Assembly: GCA_023374025.1 (NCBI GenBank)
Contig: SIJG01000012.1
Span: 592,492 to 656,491 of the forward strand
Direction: 5' to 3'
Length of the DNA: 64,000 bases
From: Heterodera schachtii
Lineage: Eukaryota > Nematoda > Chromadorea > Rhabditida > Heteroderidae
Part shown: positions 46,704 through 60,234 of the stretch, one piece after another
How positions within the stretch are numbered: the first letter of the stretch is position 1
Layout of the letters: each line of letters begins with the position of its first letter
Made by a program: the position numbers and the translations under genes
The notes under the pieces: generated by a model
Seen by the model: only the letters and a program-made list of their open reading frames with translations
The model's database searches: none
What the model was told of the DNA's origin: nothing

Positions 46704-49700
46704 TCAGTGCCAATAAAATATTTTTAAATATATAAATCCTTAAAATTATTTTAATTTGAATTATTATATTTTAGAAATGAAATTCAAATGATCAACCAAT
46801 AAAAATTTAGCAATTAGGTCAACAAATGCCTTTTTTTTATAAAGTTTGGGCAAAAAATCATATGCCTCTAATTACCTTTATTTTTGTCGAAAAAATCAAA
46901 ATTATTTTGAAATGATTTATTAACCCAAATGATGTCATTAGCTTTATCAATGTTCATCATAACAAGTGAATAGAAGAGTTTTGGAAATAAATTTTAAAGA
47001 TAGGGAACGTCTTTCCGATGCTTAATAATTGAAGCATTAAAAGCCTCAAAAAATACTGCAAAAATTAATTTAAAGCATTAAATAATGACGTTCTAAGGAA
47101 TTATCTCAGCTAGGATTAATAGTTTTTATAAACGAGATTTAAATCTTGAGATAAGGGGATTTGGCACGGTGGTCGCGTTTGACTGGCAAGTTTAACGCAT
47201 TTGCTATTTTTGGAGCTTCATAACTTTGGATTTTTGTAACTGAACATGCCCCGCTCCGCTCAGAAATTAAAATAGTAAAACTGTTTTTTGAATTAATTTA
47301 AAGATTTTAATAAATTTTCTCGGTGAAATGTTTAATTTTCAATATTTCATTAATAACAAGTTGAAAGATCGAGAGCAAAGTTTTAAAAAAGTTAAAAAAA
47401 ATGAACAGATTAGCTCACAACATATGTGCATATCAAATTTCTCCAGAAAAAAACATAAATGTTGCAAATGTTCTGATATTTTATTAAAATTTTTAAACAT
47501 TTTTATTTATTTTAAAAAGCATATAATTTAGCAAAAATAAAATAAAATAATTAATTTACATATAATTGACCAAAAAATTTCCTTTTCTATATTTTTTACA
47601 TTTAAAAATTTTCCTTTTTTCTTCTCTCTCAAATAAATCTCCGAAATAGAATAAACAACAGCATTTTAAATAATGGTTAAAAAAATTTTTGTTTGGAATT
47701 TCCCAGAGCAGCTTATTGGCTATGGAAATTTGATCTAAGCTTTTGGGCAAAGTTTTGTGAATAATTTGACTAAAAGGCATGAGAAATGGGCAAAATGCAT
47801 AGTGAGCCTTTCAAAATAACAAATTAAATATTTAAAAACCTAAAAAAAAAATTTCAAAAAAAAAGGATTTAAATTTTTTACGGTAAAAAAGTTTGCAAAA
47901 TTTAATAGGAAAAATTGATTTGTACTTTTCTGTTTCCATTTTTCAAGAAACAAAAATTGGAAAAAGCATGTGTGTCCATTTTAAATGCAAATCAAAAAAA
48001 AAAGTTATTGGTGGGAGGGAACCGAAAATTTTTCTATAAATATTTCATTAATAGCAATATAAAATATTATAAATGATTAAAAATTTTAAATTTTTTCAAA
48101 ATTTTTGCTTACAAATCGGCCAAGAATTCTTAGAAAATTTAATTTTTGCTCCCAATGGACCCGGGATGAACCTTAATACATTTAATGGAAAAGTGCCAAA
48201 AAACAAACCATTAAATAAATCACAAGCAAATTGAGTGACTTTTTTTTTTTTTGCAAATTTTGGCAGCAAATTTTGTGCCAAAAATGGAAAATTTTTTGTT
48301 GGCATAAGTCTAAAGAGCGCTCGGGGGCCAACAATTTTGAAAAGGGGAACGAATTGATTTTTGAAATGGCCGTGGTGTGGTCTCCCGCACTATTTACATA
48401 GAGCAAATTTAAACGGTTGCAAATGGGAAATAAAAATATGTTAATTGGTGACAATTTTAATTTTTTTTTTTTTTGTTAAATTTATTGAAAATATGCAATT
48501 ATTAGGGTAAGAATTATTAGTAAATTTAAGAATAGTTTTGAATTAATAATTGATTATATTAAAAATATTATTATGTAAATAAAAATGATTCATTACGAAA
48601 AATAATTTTACAAAAATATTTATTCTAGTTAAATTTCAAAGTAAGAAATTTTTTCCAAACAATAAACACACTAAACAGTAAAACAGTATAATAAAAATAT
48701 TAAAATACTTTATTTTATTTTTAAAAGTGAAATAATTTCTTAGATTTTATGTTCTTTTCTATGGACCAATTCTCGGGATAAAAATTCGGCTTATTGGTGG
48801 AGTAAATTCTCGGGAAAATATAGGACAAAAAATAACTAATGTAGATGCTCGATTGGAAGGCCTAATCTTGGCATTAAAATCGCGCTTCTCGAGGCCCAAA
48901 ATTTAAATCATGAACTTAATTAGAGTCTCGAGTCTCGGCAAATTACAAGTCTCGCTTGACAAATTTCTAATTAATCAAAATTCCAAAACATGTTAGCACT
49001 GAGGGCGGCGAAACTTGGCAAATCGTTTGTGTTTGTGCTTTGTTTTTGGTTTGCCCTCCTTAATTCGGTCTTAATCGATCAAGCGGATTTGGCTGGGCCT
49101 GAAACATTAGCCTTTACTTCTGCTGTTAGCCCAACCATTGGCCCCCGTTCCCCCCCAAAAATCCTCTGAATATTCCGTCGTCCTCCCGCCATCGCCGCAT
49201 CGTCGTCTAGTCGTCGTCGTCAAGAAAATATTTTGGACAAACATTGGGGGCCAAATGAATGGGGGATGAAGCCCAGGGCCGGGCTTTTGGGGGCGACTTA
49301 TTGGAGACAATTTTTTAAAGTGGAGTTGCGATGATGAAGCACTCCAACCAACCAACGCTTTAAGGGGGGGGGGCAAAAAGTATGTTTTTTTTTTGCTCTG
49401 ATCAGAGTTCTCACACTGATTAGTTGGAGGCTTAAGCCCATCTTCCACCACTCATTCAGCACTGAATTGAATTTTGAGAGAAATTTTTGTGGTTTCGAGG
49501 GAAAGATTTTTTAAAAGAATTTTCAAATAGAATTACTTTCATGTTCACTAATTGAAATTTAAAGGTTCCGTTATTAATACAAATACTAAATTCAGCCATT
49601 AAGCGATCCATCCATCTAATTAAGAGTAATATCTAGTTAAAATTTAAGAATTAATTCTTTTAATGGGGATGGGGGCGACTAACAAATGATTTTAATCAGG

Positions 49701-51440
49701 CTTACTTCTCAAAGCATTGATCAGTCGCTTCATTCTTAAATACTTCACTTACTGCACTGATCTAGTCAACGAAAATAATTTAAATTTCTTAGTAAAATGA
49801 ATTTCAATACTTAGAAAAAATAGATTTTTCAAAAAATGTAAGCCTCAAAAATTACATAATTGACAAAAAAGCAGCAAAGTTCTTCTTCCCGCCGGCGGAG
49901 ACGAAGAAATTGAAGAGGGAGATGAAGTGATGAACGATGACGATGTAAACAAATAATTTTTCAATGCTTTTAAAGTGCTATTTTGGCACCGGAAATGCTT
50001 TAAAAAGCATTTTTTAAATTTAAAAGCATTTTAAATTTTTGAAGTATGCGCACGTTTTGTACGAAATTCATTTGAATTTGATCTTTAGCCAAAAGTGTGC
50101 TTCCGGTAGAATGTTTTTTTTTTGATTTTGAGTTTATTATATTATCTTTAAATAATCGCAAAATGAAAACCAAAAAACTACATGCCACAGGGCTTCAGAT
50201 GTGAGGCGATGGCCTATTTTTTTTTTGAGAGGCCGATCAGACTAATTTTAAAAATGAGGCATTTTGTTTTTGTTTTTTGGGGAGAGGGGAAACCCTCAAA
50301 ATTATCATTATTGATCAAAATATTTTAATAAATCTCATTATATTCAAAAAAAATTTTCCCTAGCGGTATCTATCGGCACCATTGGATGTGATGGCCGGCC
50401 GCCCCTGCTGATAAAGTCTAAATATTGAAAAATAAATTTTTTTTTAAATATAACAGAAATTTAAAAAAAATTGACACTATTTTTCTAGTTCGACATAACA
50501 ATGCCCGGAAAAGAAAATAACATGTTCCTGAAATTTTATTAATTAAAAATTGTTAAAATTTTATTTTATTTTTTTAACATTATAATAAAAGATCTATTAG
50601 CCTGCAAAATTGCAAAAAATTTCGTAAATTTTGAACAAATTTATGACCAAAAAGGTTGGAAAATCTGGTTTTTTGAATTCTTCTGGCCATAACTTTTTTG
50701 AACCTTAATGAGAATTTTCAAAATTTTGCAGACTAATAGAGGACACTTAGGGCTTTTGAATGATACCAACATTCTTGAATTTGGTTGACAAATAAAAAAG
50801 TTATAACTGAAAAGGTGCTGGCGCCCAACTGACGGGTTCCGTGTTCCTTACTGCAATACTTTTTAAAACATGAAACTATTAATTTTTAATTTAGCACAGA
50901 TAACCTCACTTTATACATTTAAAAAACCAATTTTCATATTTTTTTTTGTCTCTTAAAATTTTTTAGGAAAAATTTCCAATCACAATTTTTTTTATCAATT
51001 TCATCACTTGTGTGTCAACTATTTTCAACTAAAATTATCACAAATTAGTATCTAATTGAGAATTGTGGGCTCTGCTGGTGAGTGTCGTGTGGTTGGTTGT
51101 GTTTGGTGGTGATAAAATGGAATTTTTGCCGTCGTCAATTTGTCCCCAAAATTTGTGCACTCCTCGCATGACAAAAATATATTTTTATTATTATTTAATC
51201 ATTTTCCTTTCCTCACAATTTATCATCACCACCATTTATGGGTCTTAGGATTTTTCGTCGACATTTTGAAAATATTCCATGTTTTCGCCCAATTTTTCAT
51301 TCATTTAGCCCGAAAAAATTTAAGAAGTTTTAATTAATACACAAAATCGATTATTCGATCATGTGGAGAAAAAAAAATACATTTTTGATCATTTTATAAA
51401 TGAATTTTTCAACCCATTCAAAATATTATTGAAATTTGAT
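46704..51440. other. Long intergenic region, no gene recognised
   Basis: Mostly AT-rich. Mid-GC patches at 48100-48430 and 49000-49450 have open frames on the minus strand but no domain, signal peptide or splice pattern. Sequence at 50570-50840 carries words of the foldback family (CTATTAGCCTGCAAAATT, GGCTTTTGAATGATACC). Related words occur at 42420-42680 inside intron 12 of the TRH-receptor-like gene and at 63340-63410. Confidence 0.4.
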
Positions 51441-51449
51441 TTGTAAGAA

Positions 51450-54400
51450 ATGGCATTTACATTCATTGTCGGCACCACCAGTATTTTTCTGCTGATTCAG
51501 TCGTTTGGCTTAATCATTGCTGCTGAACGGCACAAGGAGCAACAACAACAAAAACAACATCAGCAAAATCGAATTATGTTGAGCCAGAACAGAGTGCCAC
51601 ATTGGAAAGTGGAGAACAATATTAATAGAGGTGAAAACAAAAAATTGTGATTATTTCAACACTTTCTCTTAATAATTAAAAATTGTATTATTAAAATAAT
51701 TTTTTAAAATTAATTTCATTATCTTTTAATGCATATTTATTATTGAATTTGTTTATTTTTAAGGACCATTCTACGGACAACCAGAACAAGTCCATTTGTC
51801 TTATGCCAGTGACCCAGCCAAGGTAAAATGTTTATTTTTAATTTTTTTTATTTTATTATAAAAATCGCATTTTTCCACTTTTGTGATTTGTTTTGTCTAC
51901 AGCTTTCAATTAATACCCTTGAAAAATGCATGCAAGATTATTTGTTAATTAAAAAGTCGAATAAATTCTTTAATAATGTAACATTTAAAAGTTTTAACTT
52001 ATCCCAAATTAAAAATATTTTTCCTACGAAGAATTTTATGTCCTTAAATTTGTTATTTGATAATCATAGCTATGGATATTTTTTCCAAGATTTTTCATTA
52101 ATTAAGAAGATTTAAACTACTAATTAATTAATTATTTTCTTAAACTAATTAATCAATTAATTAATTAATTAATTTACATCAGTTGTGGGTCACTTGGCTG
52201 ACCTTTGACGACACATTGGACTCGCTGGTCGTATGGGGCGACCAGTACAGTCAGCTAACGCGCAAAACGCCGGCTACAGTAGACTATTTTGTGGACGGTG
52301 GCACCGAGAAAACGAAACGATACACCCATCGGGCACTAATTGAAGGGCTGAAGCCGGGACAACGCTATTGTCTGTGGAAATCCCTCATTTTATTTTATTT
52401 TTGGCATTTCTAATCAGCATTAAAATTCGAATTGGGAAAGGCTTACCGGATTTAGGGGATATATCTGTGATTTTAAATTGACACTTTGATTTGTGCTGCC
52501 CTCCTTCAAGTTGAAGCGCCCGAGAAAAATTCTGGTATTTTGGTTTTGGATTTGAAAATTCGAGAAATCTCAGTCACTAGTAAATTTTTAATTTATTAAT
52601 CACCCCCTAATTGACTACCTATTGAACTCCATATTAATTATTTTTAATTAGTGCATTTTATTCAAGTTTATCGTGTCGGCTCACAGTTTGGCTGGAGTTC
52701 CATTTTCTCATTTGTGGGATTAAAGGAAAGGCCCAACGGAGGATATAAGTAAGTATTTTTTAAAAATATACCTTTTATACATTTTTTTAAATTTAAATTT
52801 TTATAGATATGCCGTTTTTGGTGATATGGGCAATATAAATGCACGATCATTGGGCAAATTGCAACGCGAAGCACAGGAAGGCGATTTTGACATGATTTTG
52901 CACGTTGGTTAGTTTTAATTGAAAATTGTTTTGATTTATTATAATAAAAAAGGTATTAATTTAAAACCAAAATTTTGAATTTTAAAATTAGGAAATTGAA
53001 AATTTTTGGAAAAATTATTAAATTTATTTTAAATAAATGTCAAAAAAATTGATAATTTTTATTATTTATTTATTTTGCTTTAAGGTGATTTGGCTTACAA
53101 CTTGGATACGGTATGCTTTATACTGTTGTGTATTAATGTTGTAAATACCGTATCATATTAAAGGAGCAAGGACAGTTTGGCGATGAGTTTATGCGCCAAA
53201 TTGAACCAATTTCGGCCTATGTACCGTACATGACTGTGGTGGGCAACCATGAATACAACTACAACTTCAGTCATTACATCAACCGATTTACGATGCCAAA
53301 TTCGGAGAACCAAAATCTATTTTATAGGCATGAAAAATAAGAAATTTTAAAGCCAAAATCATATATAAAAAATCTTAAAAATTAAAAAATAAATAATTAT
53401 TTAAATATAAGAAGATTTGTAAGTTTAACAAATAATTAAAAACTTAAAAATTTGTTTAATCATTTTCGGCTTACCTGTTTAAAAAAAAAAATATAATTTT
53501 TATTTAAAATAATTATTTATTTTATTAAATTAAAATTAAAATTAAAATTAAAAGAAACTTTATCAGATTCGGATTATAATTGAAACGAAAAATAAATCAT
53601 ATATTTAAAATTAATTATTTTAATTTTTTTATTTAAAATTTTCTTAAAAAATAAATAATAATAAAATTTAGCTTTGATTTGGGCCCGGCACACTTCATTG
53701 CATTCTCAACAGAGTTCTATTTTTGGCCAAATTATTATCGCTTTGAAAGTTTGGCAGCCCAATGGCATTGGCTGATTCGGGATTTGGAAGTGAAAACTTG
53801 AAAACTTACTTTTTTTTTAAATAAGATTTTTTAAGAAAGCTAACTTGAACAGACATCAGGTGCCATGGATCATTACAATGGGCCATCGTCCAATGTATTG
53901 TTCAGGTAAAATAGAGACAAAAAAAAAATATATTATTTTAAAAAAATAAAAATAATTTTACAGACTTTTCTGGCGATGATTGTACAAGATATGACTCAAT
54001 TGTAAGAATGTGAAATATATAAAATAATATTCTTAAAAATTAATTTTCGAAAGTAATAATTTTTGGCTAATGTTGGAAAATGTTAATCATTTCATAATTA
54101 CATATTAACTGATCACAAAACTCAATTATTTTTAATTAATAATCATTGATGCAAAAATCTTTGGAAATTATGAAATTTAATGGCCCCGTATTGTCTTTTT
54201 GAAGATTCCTCACACTCACCTCTCCGAAAATGTTTTAAATTTTTGATAACAAAAATATTTTCTTTAAAAAAATCTAGAAAAAATTCCAAAAATTTTTAAT
54301 GGTTATTTAATTATTGCTTTTTGTAAAAAGAAGCAGATTTTTTATAAAAAAATGTTTTTCAAATTCAAGGTTCGTACCGGTCTTCCGCTTGTCCATGCAT

Positions 54401-55611
54401 TTGGCCTTGAAAAACTGTTCTTCAAGTACGGAGTGGACCTGGAAATTTGGGCCCATGAGCACACATTTGAACGAATGTACCCGGTGTACAATCGGACGGT
54501 GTACAACGGAAGTGTTGGTGAGAGAAAAATTGGCATTTTTAAAAATTAAAAATTTTTTAAATTATTTTTCAAGAAAATCCTTACGTGGACCCACCGGCTC
54601 CTGTTCATATTATCAGCGGTTCTGCGGGATGTCAAGAAAACACGGACACATTTATTGCCCATCCTGGACCATGGTAAGGAGTAAATTATGTTACAGGAAT
54701 TTTTTTTTTTTATTAAAATTGCCAAATGGGCCGGGTTTTTTCAGCAAAAATTTGTTATAATTTTTTTTTTTGACCTTTTTCATCGCTAATAATGTTTTTT
54801 CTCTATTTTTTATTAGATTATTTTCCTGTTTTCCAAAGTAAAAAGACATAGAAAAGGGGGAAATTCAAATGTTTTGGGCTTTGATCACAATAGTTTGTTT
54901 AAATCAGATAACAATTATGTTGAAAGAACTGCACTCTTGGCGATTACAAAAAAGCTTAGAACCCGTAAAATTATATGGGTGAAAGACACCAGTTGATAAG
55001 CTTACTGTATTTTCTCAGTTGGTACTGTAGATAAATTTTTTATTGCTTCGAACTCGAATTTATATAGATAAAAGCCATTAGTGTGATAAGTATACTGTAT
55101 TTTTCGCTTGGCTACTGTAGTTCTAAAATAATATGTATTGATTATATAATTGAAGTAATGAAAATTAATAGTTTATTAATATTTTATACTCTTTTTTTAA
55201 ATAAAATTTAATTCTCATTTCACTAATTTATTTTTTCATTTTTAGGAGCGCTTTTCGTTCAAGTAATTATGGCTTCAGTCGAATGCACATTTTCAACAGC
55301 ACACATCTGTATTTTGAGCAGACAATTGCTGCAAATGTACAAATAAAAAAATATTAAGATTTATTTAGTTCCATTATAATTGTTTCAGGAAACAATTGAG
55401 GACCACTTTTGGCTTGGTAATATTTATTTAGCTAACATGGATATATGAAATCCTTTATTTTAAAAATGATTTTATTTAAGTGAAAAATCGACACGGCCCA
55501 TACGATTGGACTGATCGCAAACGACTGTTTCGGCACGGCACCTATGTGCCACACAATTATTGTCACCATCCGTCACAGTGCGACAAAAAAGTGGCACATT
55601 CGCACCTTTGA
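51450..55611 (+). CDS. Purple acid phosphatase (calcineurin-like metallophosphoesterase), secreted, 512 aa, 15 exons
   Basis: Hydrolyses phosphomonoesters with a dinuclear metal centre and is predicted secreted or lysosomal. Exons: 51450-51630, 51764-51822, 52183-52369, 52652-52748, 52807-52907, 53085-53110, 53164-53327, 53672-53789, 53836-53905, 53964-54001, 54370-54517, 54574-54673, 55246-55336, 55389-55416, 55481-55611. All are in phase. Intron 7 is GC-AG (ATAG|GCATGA). The signal peptide is FIVGTTSIFLLIQSFGLIIA, then a Gln-rich linker. The N-terminal fibronectin-like domain has LWVTWLTF and YRVGSQFGWS. All five metal motifs are present: GDMG, GDLAYNLD, GNHEYN, MGHRPMYCS and AHEHTFERMY. 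The C-terminal HIFNSTHLYFEQ strand is typical of the metazoan family. Length is slightly above the usual 420-480 aa because of the linker and tail. Confidence 0.93.
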
Positions 55612-56385
55612 GGATGGCACAAAATGGGAATTTTCATGATGACACAAAATGCCAAAACATTCCGAATTATTTCAACAAAATTATAAATATGCATGTGACA
55701 AAGAGCCATAAAAGTTACAGCTAGAAAACTGAAGAAAACTTTTGTGTATATTTCACCCCCCTCAAAAGAGGGGATTTATTCCCGGGGGAGGGTCTATTAG
55801 GAAACATTGAAATCGTTAGAACTCTTAAAGCCCGGAATTCTGAAAAAGTCTGGGCCCGGATTCAGGATTCGAGACCGGAATCGGCCGGTGTTTTGTCGAA
55901 AATTTGCTAAAATTGCGGATTTTTCTGAAACGAATTAGCAGCGTTGGTTTGTTTCAAAAATAATTGAATTGTCTGGCTTATTGTAATTTAATAGATTTAA
56001 TTGCTTTGTTTAAATTTTGTGCAATTTCCAGCTGCGGCTTTTTTTTCTCCTTCTAATGACATTTAATAAATTTTACGTTGTAAACGAACCTATAATAATG
56101 TTAATTATTGTTTAATGCATCTGTTAAATGTAATGTTGATGTGAATACTCAAAAATTTGTCTTCAGCTGCTTAATAAGCACCCTGGGGAATTATTTGGGT
56201 GAAATTTTGCTAAAGAAAAACTAATTGAATATTTAATTTGTAAAGGTTTCTCTTTGGCGGTAAGTTGGTTGGCATTTTGACACTTTTGCCAAAATTAAAA
56301 TTTTCCATAAAATATTTTAAATAAATCCACATTAATAAAGGAACAACATATAAGTTACATTTTCAAAAATTGTCGTCATAATCCG
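55612..56385. other. Intergenic; upstream block of the Srt cluster
   Basis: From about 56030 it matches the upstream regions of the other Srt copies, including AGCTGCTTAATAAGCACCCT at about 56165. 55750-55920 contains diffuse CCGGAATTC-type words. No gene. Confidence 0.5.
56155..56215 (+). promoter_or_regulatory. Conserved Srt upstream block (copy 1 of 5)
   Basis: The consensus AGCTGATTTAATAAGCACCC followed by TGGGGAATT is found about 220 bp upstream of the Srt copy A start. It recurs at 58599, 60965, 61380 and 63625. Conservation between diverged copies suggests a promoter element, although simple recent duplication can also explain it. Confidence 0.45.
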
Positions 56386-58150
56386 ATGGAATTGTTACTG
56401 TTCCGTCATGACGAATTTGACAAATTGTACGGATGTGAGGGATTTAATGCGTACAAAATCCAACTTGATGAAAGAACAAATATTATGAATGGATACATTT
56501 TGATCACACTTTTTTTCGTTTTTGAGGTCACATTTTTTGGGTAAAGTTAGGGTCAAGGAGAGCAGAAATTTATTAGTCTCGAGAAAGAGATAAAAAACCC
56601 TAGAAAATTCAAAATTCGAGAAATTAAAAAAAAGTAATAGAATTTTTCGAAAGATTTAAATTTTAAAATTAAATAAATAATTGTAATTTAAGCTACTGTA
56701 CATTCCATGTATGGTATCAATTTACAAAAACATGGAAAACAATGCTTGCTACAAATTGCTATTCTTCATTGGCATTTTGGTCATGGTTATTTATTAATAC
56801 ATTTGTATTTGATAAATTAAAAAATATTAATGTATTTTTAAAATTCTTTTAATGAATTTCAATTGAATATTTTTAATTATTATTTAATTTGTTCAATCAA
56901 ATTTCCATAGTTGGCCTTGTTCATAAGTGCGTTGGAAACCGGAATTCTTGGCATAATTGGTGCCGTTTATTGTGACTATCCATTCCTGATTTATACAACT
57001 GGAGCATTTGGAATGTGTATGCTAATATCTTTATTAGATTATTTTTATTATTTGAAATTAAGTTTTGTGGATTGCCGAAACAAGTGCCGAAGTGTTGTTG
57101 GCATTTAACAGATGCATGGAATTGTTGAGACCACAGTTGGCACATGCCATTTTTAGTGGTCAAATTTTATCATTTAAAACATTTCATTGATAATAATAAA
57201 TTTAAATACCCTTATTTATTAAATAAATTATTTAATTTATTCAAATTCCGCTTAATCTTTCGGGTTATATGAAAAAAAAATTTTCAAATATTTTTAAGGC
57301 AATAAATTGCGGTGTTTATTTGCGCTGCCAATTTGTTATGGCTTTGCCGTTGCCATGTTCACGAAGCCACTTCTGTTCAGTGGGATTTATTTGTCCTGGT
57401 TTTTCAACCCATACGTTGGCTACACAGACGATTTTGGACAAATTGTAAAAAAAATTTTAATTTAATTTTAATTGATTTTTAAATTACAGTACTCCAACAC
57501 GATGCATACTGTACACGACTCTTTCGTCATTTTTGGCTTGTCGACAATTTATATTATTTTTTCTGCAATTCTTTGTTGGCAAACCTACACAATGTCGTCA
57601 AGCCATCAAACTTATCAGCCATCGTGGACACAAAAAATGGCAAAAAAAAAAACTGTTAATAATTAAATATAGCCCTATTTTTGAATAAAAAATAATAATT
57701 TCGATTAATTTTAAATATTTTTTAAATAAATAATTCAGACCTTTCTCCAAGTGATTATCATAAGTTTGGTCAATTCAATTGCCTGCGTAATTTACGTCTC
57801 AATGCAATTTGTCAGAATCAGCAAAATTTACATCATCGTTGGCACTTACGCATGGCTTTTTTCGAGTGGTAAGACAAATTTTTATAAAAAATAATTTTTA
57901 TTTTTTTAATGAATTTAATAAATAACATATGTTTTTTTCAAAAGGTTGTCCTCCTCTGGTGTATTTGCTGTTAAACAAACGAATTCGAAATGATTGTGCC
58001 AACTTTGGCCGTGCCATTTTCCATTTTTTGCGCAATGACCACAATAATTCGGTGCCAAATGGGCAAATTGCCATGGCATGGATGGCACCAAATTATGCCG
58101 GAAACAATGCCAACAACAGAAACAATAACAATAACAATGTGCAACAGTAA
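56386..58150 (+). CDS. Srt-family chemoreceptor (7TM GPCR), intact copy A, 360 aa, 8 exons
   Basis: A nematode serpentine chemoreceptor, probably in sensory neurons. Exons: 56386-56526, 56693-56785, 56911-57016, 57063-57158, 57299-57444, 57490-57654, 57739-57868, 57945-58150. All are in phase. The N-terminus LYGCEGFNAYKIQLDERTN matches the Srt start (YxC...). It is followed by GYILITLFFVFELLYIPCM (TM1), LFFIGILVM, FISALETGILGIIGAVYCDY, AEVLLAFNRCMELLRPQLA (TM3 end, NRC), LRCLFALPICYGFAVAMF (TM4), FVIFGLSTIYIIFSAIL (TM5), FLQVIIISLVNSIACVIYVS (TM6) and PPLVYLLLNKRIRND (TM7). The tail is Asn-rich. Exon 6 could alternatively end with a GC donor before GCAAAA. Confidence 0.88.
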
Positions 58151-58762
58151 CATTGACCAAATCAGCAGTAATAAATTATTTAGTGCAGATTTTTGCCGAT
58201 TTTAAAGCAAATAAAAATTGCCAAAATATCCCATTTTCAAATTTAGAAGCGTTGATGGTGTTCATTTTGATGTTGTTAATTAATGGAAAACCATTCTGAA
58301 TGAAGACCAGCCAAAAAACTTGCGTTTTTTATTTATTTTTAATAAAGTACCACCGCTCTCCCTCAAAGTTTTTGTGGACAAGATCACGCAGGTATAAATT
58401 CTCGCATTAAAACTTTGCAAGATCCCGCGCGATAATTAAATTACTTATTACTTTGTTTAATTTTTGAGCAATTTTCCAGTCGCGGCTTTACTTTTGCTAA
58501 TGACATTTAATAAATAATTTTTACATTGTCAACGCGCTTACAATAAAGTTAATTATTGTTTAATGCATCTGCTTATAAAGTTGATTGAATTTGTTTATAG
58601 CTGATTTAATAAGCACTTTGGGGAATTATTTGGTTGGAATTTTGTCCAAACAAAAAAATTGAATATTTAATTTGTAGAAGTTTCTCTTTGGCAGTTGGTT
58701 GGCACTTTGTCACTTTGTCAATTCAAATTTTCCACCAAAAAAGAAATATTTAAATAAATTAC

Positions 58763-59585
58763 GATGCATGGAATTGTTGAGACCACAGTTGGCACATGCC
58801 ATTTTTAGTGGTTATATTTTTATCAATTATTTTTTGCTAAGCAATTAAAATAGGTAAATAAATAATTTTTTAAAATTATTTTAATATTTTTAAGGCAATA
58901 AATTGCGGAGTTTATTTGTGCTGCCATTTTGTTATGGCTTTGCAATGGCCATGTTCACGAAGCCACATCTATTCAGTCCTGTTTATTTGGCGTGGTTTTT
59001 CAACCCATAAAAATGTTTTCATCATTTTTGGCTTGTCCACAATTTATATTATTTTTTCTGCACTTCTCATTTGGCAAACTACACAAGGTCGTCAAGCCAT
59101 CAAATGTTTCGCCATCGTGGAACAAAAAATGGCAAAAAATTGTCAATAATTTCGAATAATTTTTTAAATTCAGACTTTTCTCCAAGTGCTCATCATAAGT
59201 TTGTTCAATTCAATTGCAGCCGTAATTTACGTCTCAATGCAATATATTAAAATCAGCAAAATTTACATCATTGTTGGCACTTATGCATTTGTTTTTACGA
59301 ATGGTTAGCATATTTATTTTTTTTTTAAATAATTTTGTTTTTATTTATTTAAATTCATAAAAAGGTTGTCCTCCCGTGGTGTATTTGTTGCTGAACAAAC
59401 GAATTCGAAACGATTGTGCCTCCTTTGGCCGTACCATTTTACGTTTTTTGCGCAATGGCAACACTAATTCGGTGACAAATGGGCCAACAGCAATGAATTT
59501 CCCATCCCTACTAAGGAATAAAAAATTATTACACAGAAAAATCAACTTAGCAAACAAATGGTTGTACATATCAAAATTATTGTGA
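58763..59585 (+). pseudogene. Srt-family pseudogene, copy B
   Basis: Lacks exons 1-3. It starts inside exon 4 (ATGCATGGAATTGTTGAGAC) and has an exon 5 from 58895. Exon 5 then runs into an exon 6 with the intervening intron and parts of both exons deleted, creating a stop after WFFNP. Exons 7 (59174 on) and 8 (to 59585) are still readable (FLQVLIISLFNSIAAVIYVS; PPVVYLLLNKRIRNDCAS). Closest to copy A. Clearly broken. Confidence 0.88.
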
Positions 59586-59971
59586 AAATATGGAATTATT
59601 TGTAATTTGATTTGAAATTCGTTTACTAATTATGAAAGTGACCCAGGCTATATAAAAATGAATATATTTGTTAATTAATGCTTTAGATCAGATGTAGACT
59701 TTAACTTCATCGAGACCTAAAATCTTTTGAGAAAACTTCCGAATATAAAAATGGCACTTTACTGGATAACATTGGCAATAAAACATTTTTAAAAACTGTC
59801 ATTCTTCTCGAGCAACTCTTTTTTTCTGACTTGTTTAAAATTTTCTTAGACTCTGGTTCTCATCCAGTTGCGATTGAGAAGAAGAAGCTTCCCCGAGAGG
59901 AAGAATAATGGATCAATTGAGGCAACAATTGATCCTATATGATCGAGCAAATTGGGGAGCTGGAGAGGACA

Positions 59972-60044
59972 GGGTCGGTAGTTCAGCTGGTAGAGAACAC
60001 TGGTCCGGAAAGCTAGAGACACCGGTTCAAAGCCGGCCGGACCC
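59972..60044 (+). tRNA. tRNA-like sequence, possibly a pseudo-tRNA or SINE head
   Basis: A 73-nt cloverleaf can be drawn. The acceptor pairs GGGTCGG with CGGACCC (one mismatch). The D arm is GTTCAGCTGGTAGAGAAC (A box) and the T arm CCGGTTCAAAGCCGG (B box). The anticodon loop reads CCGGAAA, giving anticodon GGA but C instead of the universal U33, and there is no long variable arm as expected for Ser. It lies directly 5' of a LINE ORF1-like remnant in the same orientation. A functional tRNA is doubtful. Confidence 0.5.
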
Positions 60045-60234
60045 ATAATTTTTCCCTCAAAGGCTTCCCAGCTCGTTCATATACTTCACAGTACTTGTAA
60101 TTAGCATGGCCCCTGCGCAATGATGACATGCAAATTCGTGAAGCGTTCCAAATTTTTTGACGAGTAATTGTCCAATTAAGATATTCGAGATTCAATAAAA
60201 TGACTTTAAAAAAGCCGCACTCGTTCCGATGCTG

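Noticed and set aside
47155..47225. Possible tRNA near GGCACGGTGGTCGC
   Set aside because: It has an A-box-like start but no B box and no pairing acceptor stem.
49107..49451. 114-aa minus-strand ORF
   Set aside because: Low complexity (Pro, Lys, Thr/Arg runs), no motif and no neighbouring exon.
54314..54760. 148-aa plus-strand ORF overlapping the phosphatase
   Set aside because: Out-of-frame shadow. The real exons 54370-54517 and 54574-54673 carry the AHEHTFER motif in another frame.
59846..60046. 66-aa minus-strand ORF beginning GPAGFEP
   Set aside because: This is the antisense translation of the tRNA-like sequence, a common false protein.
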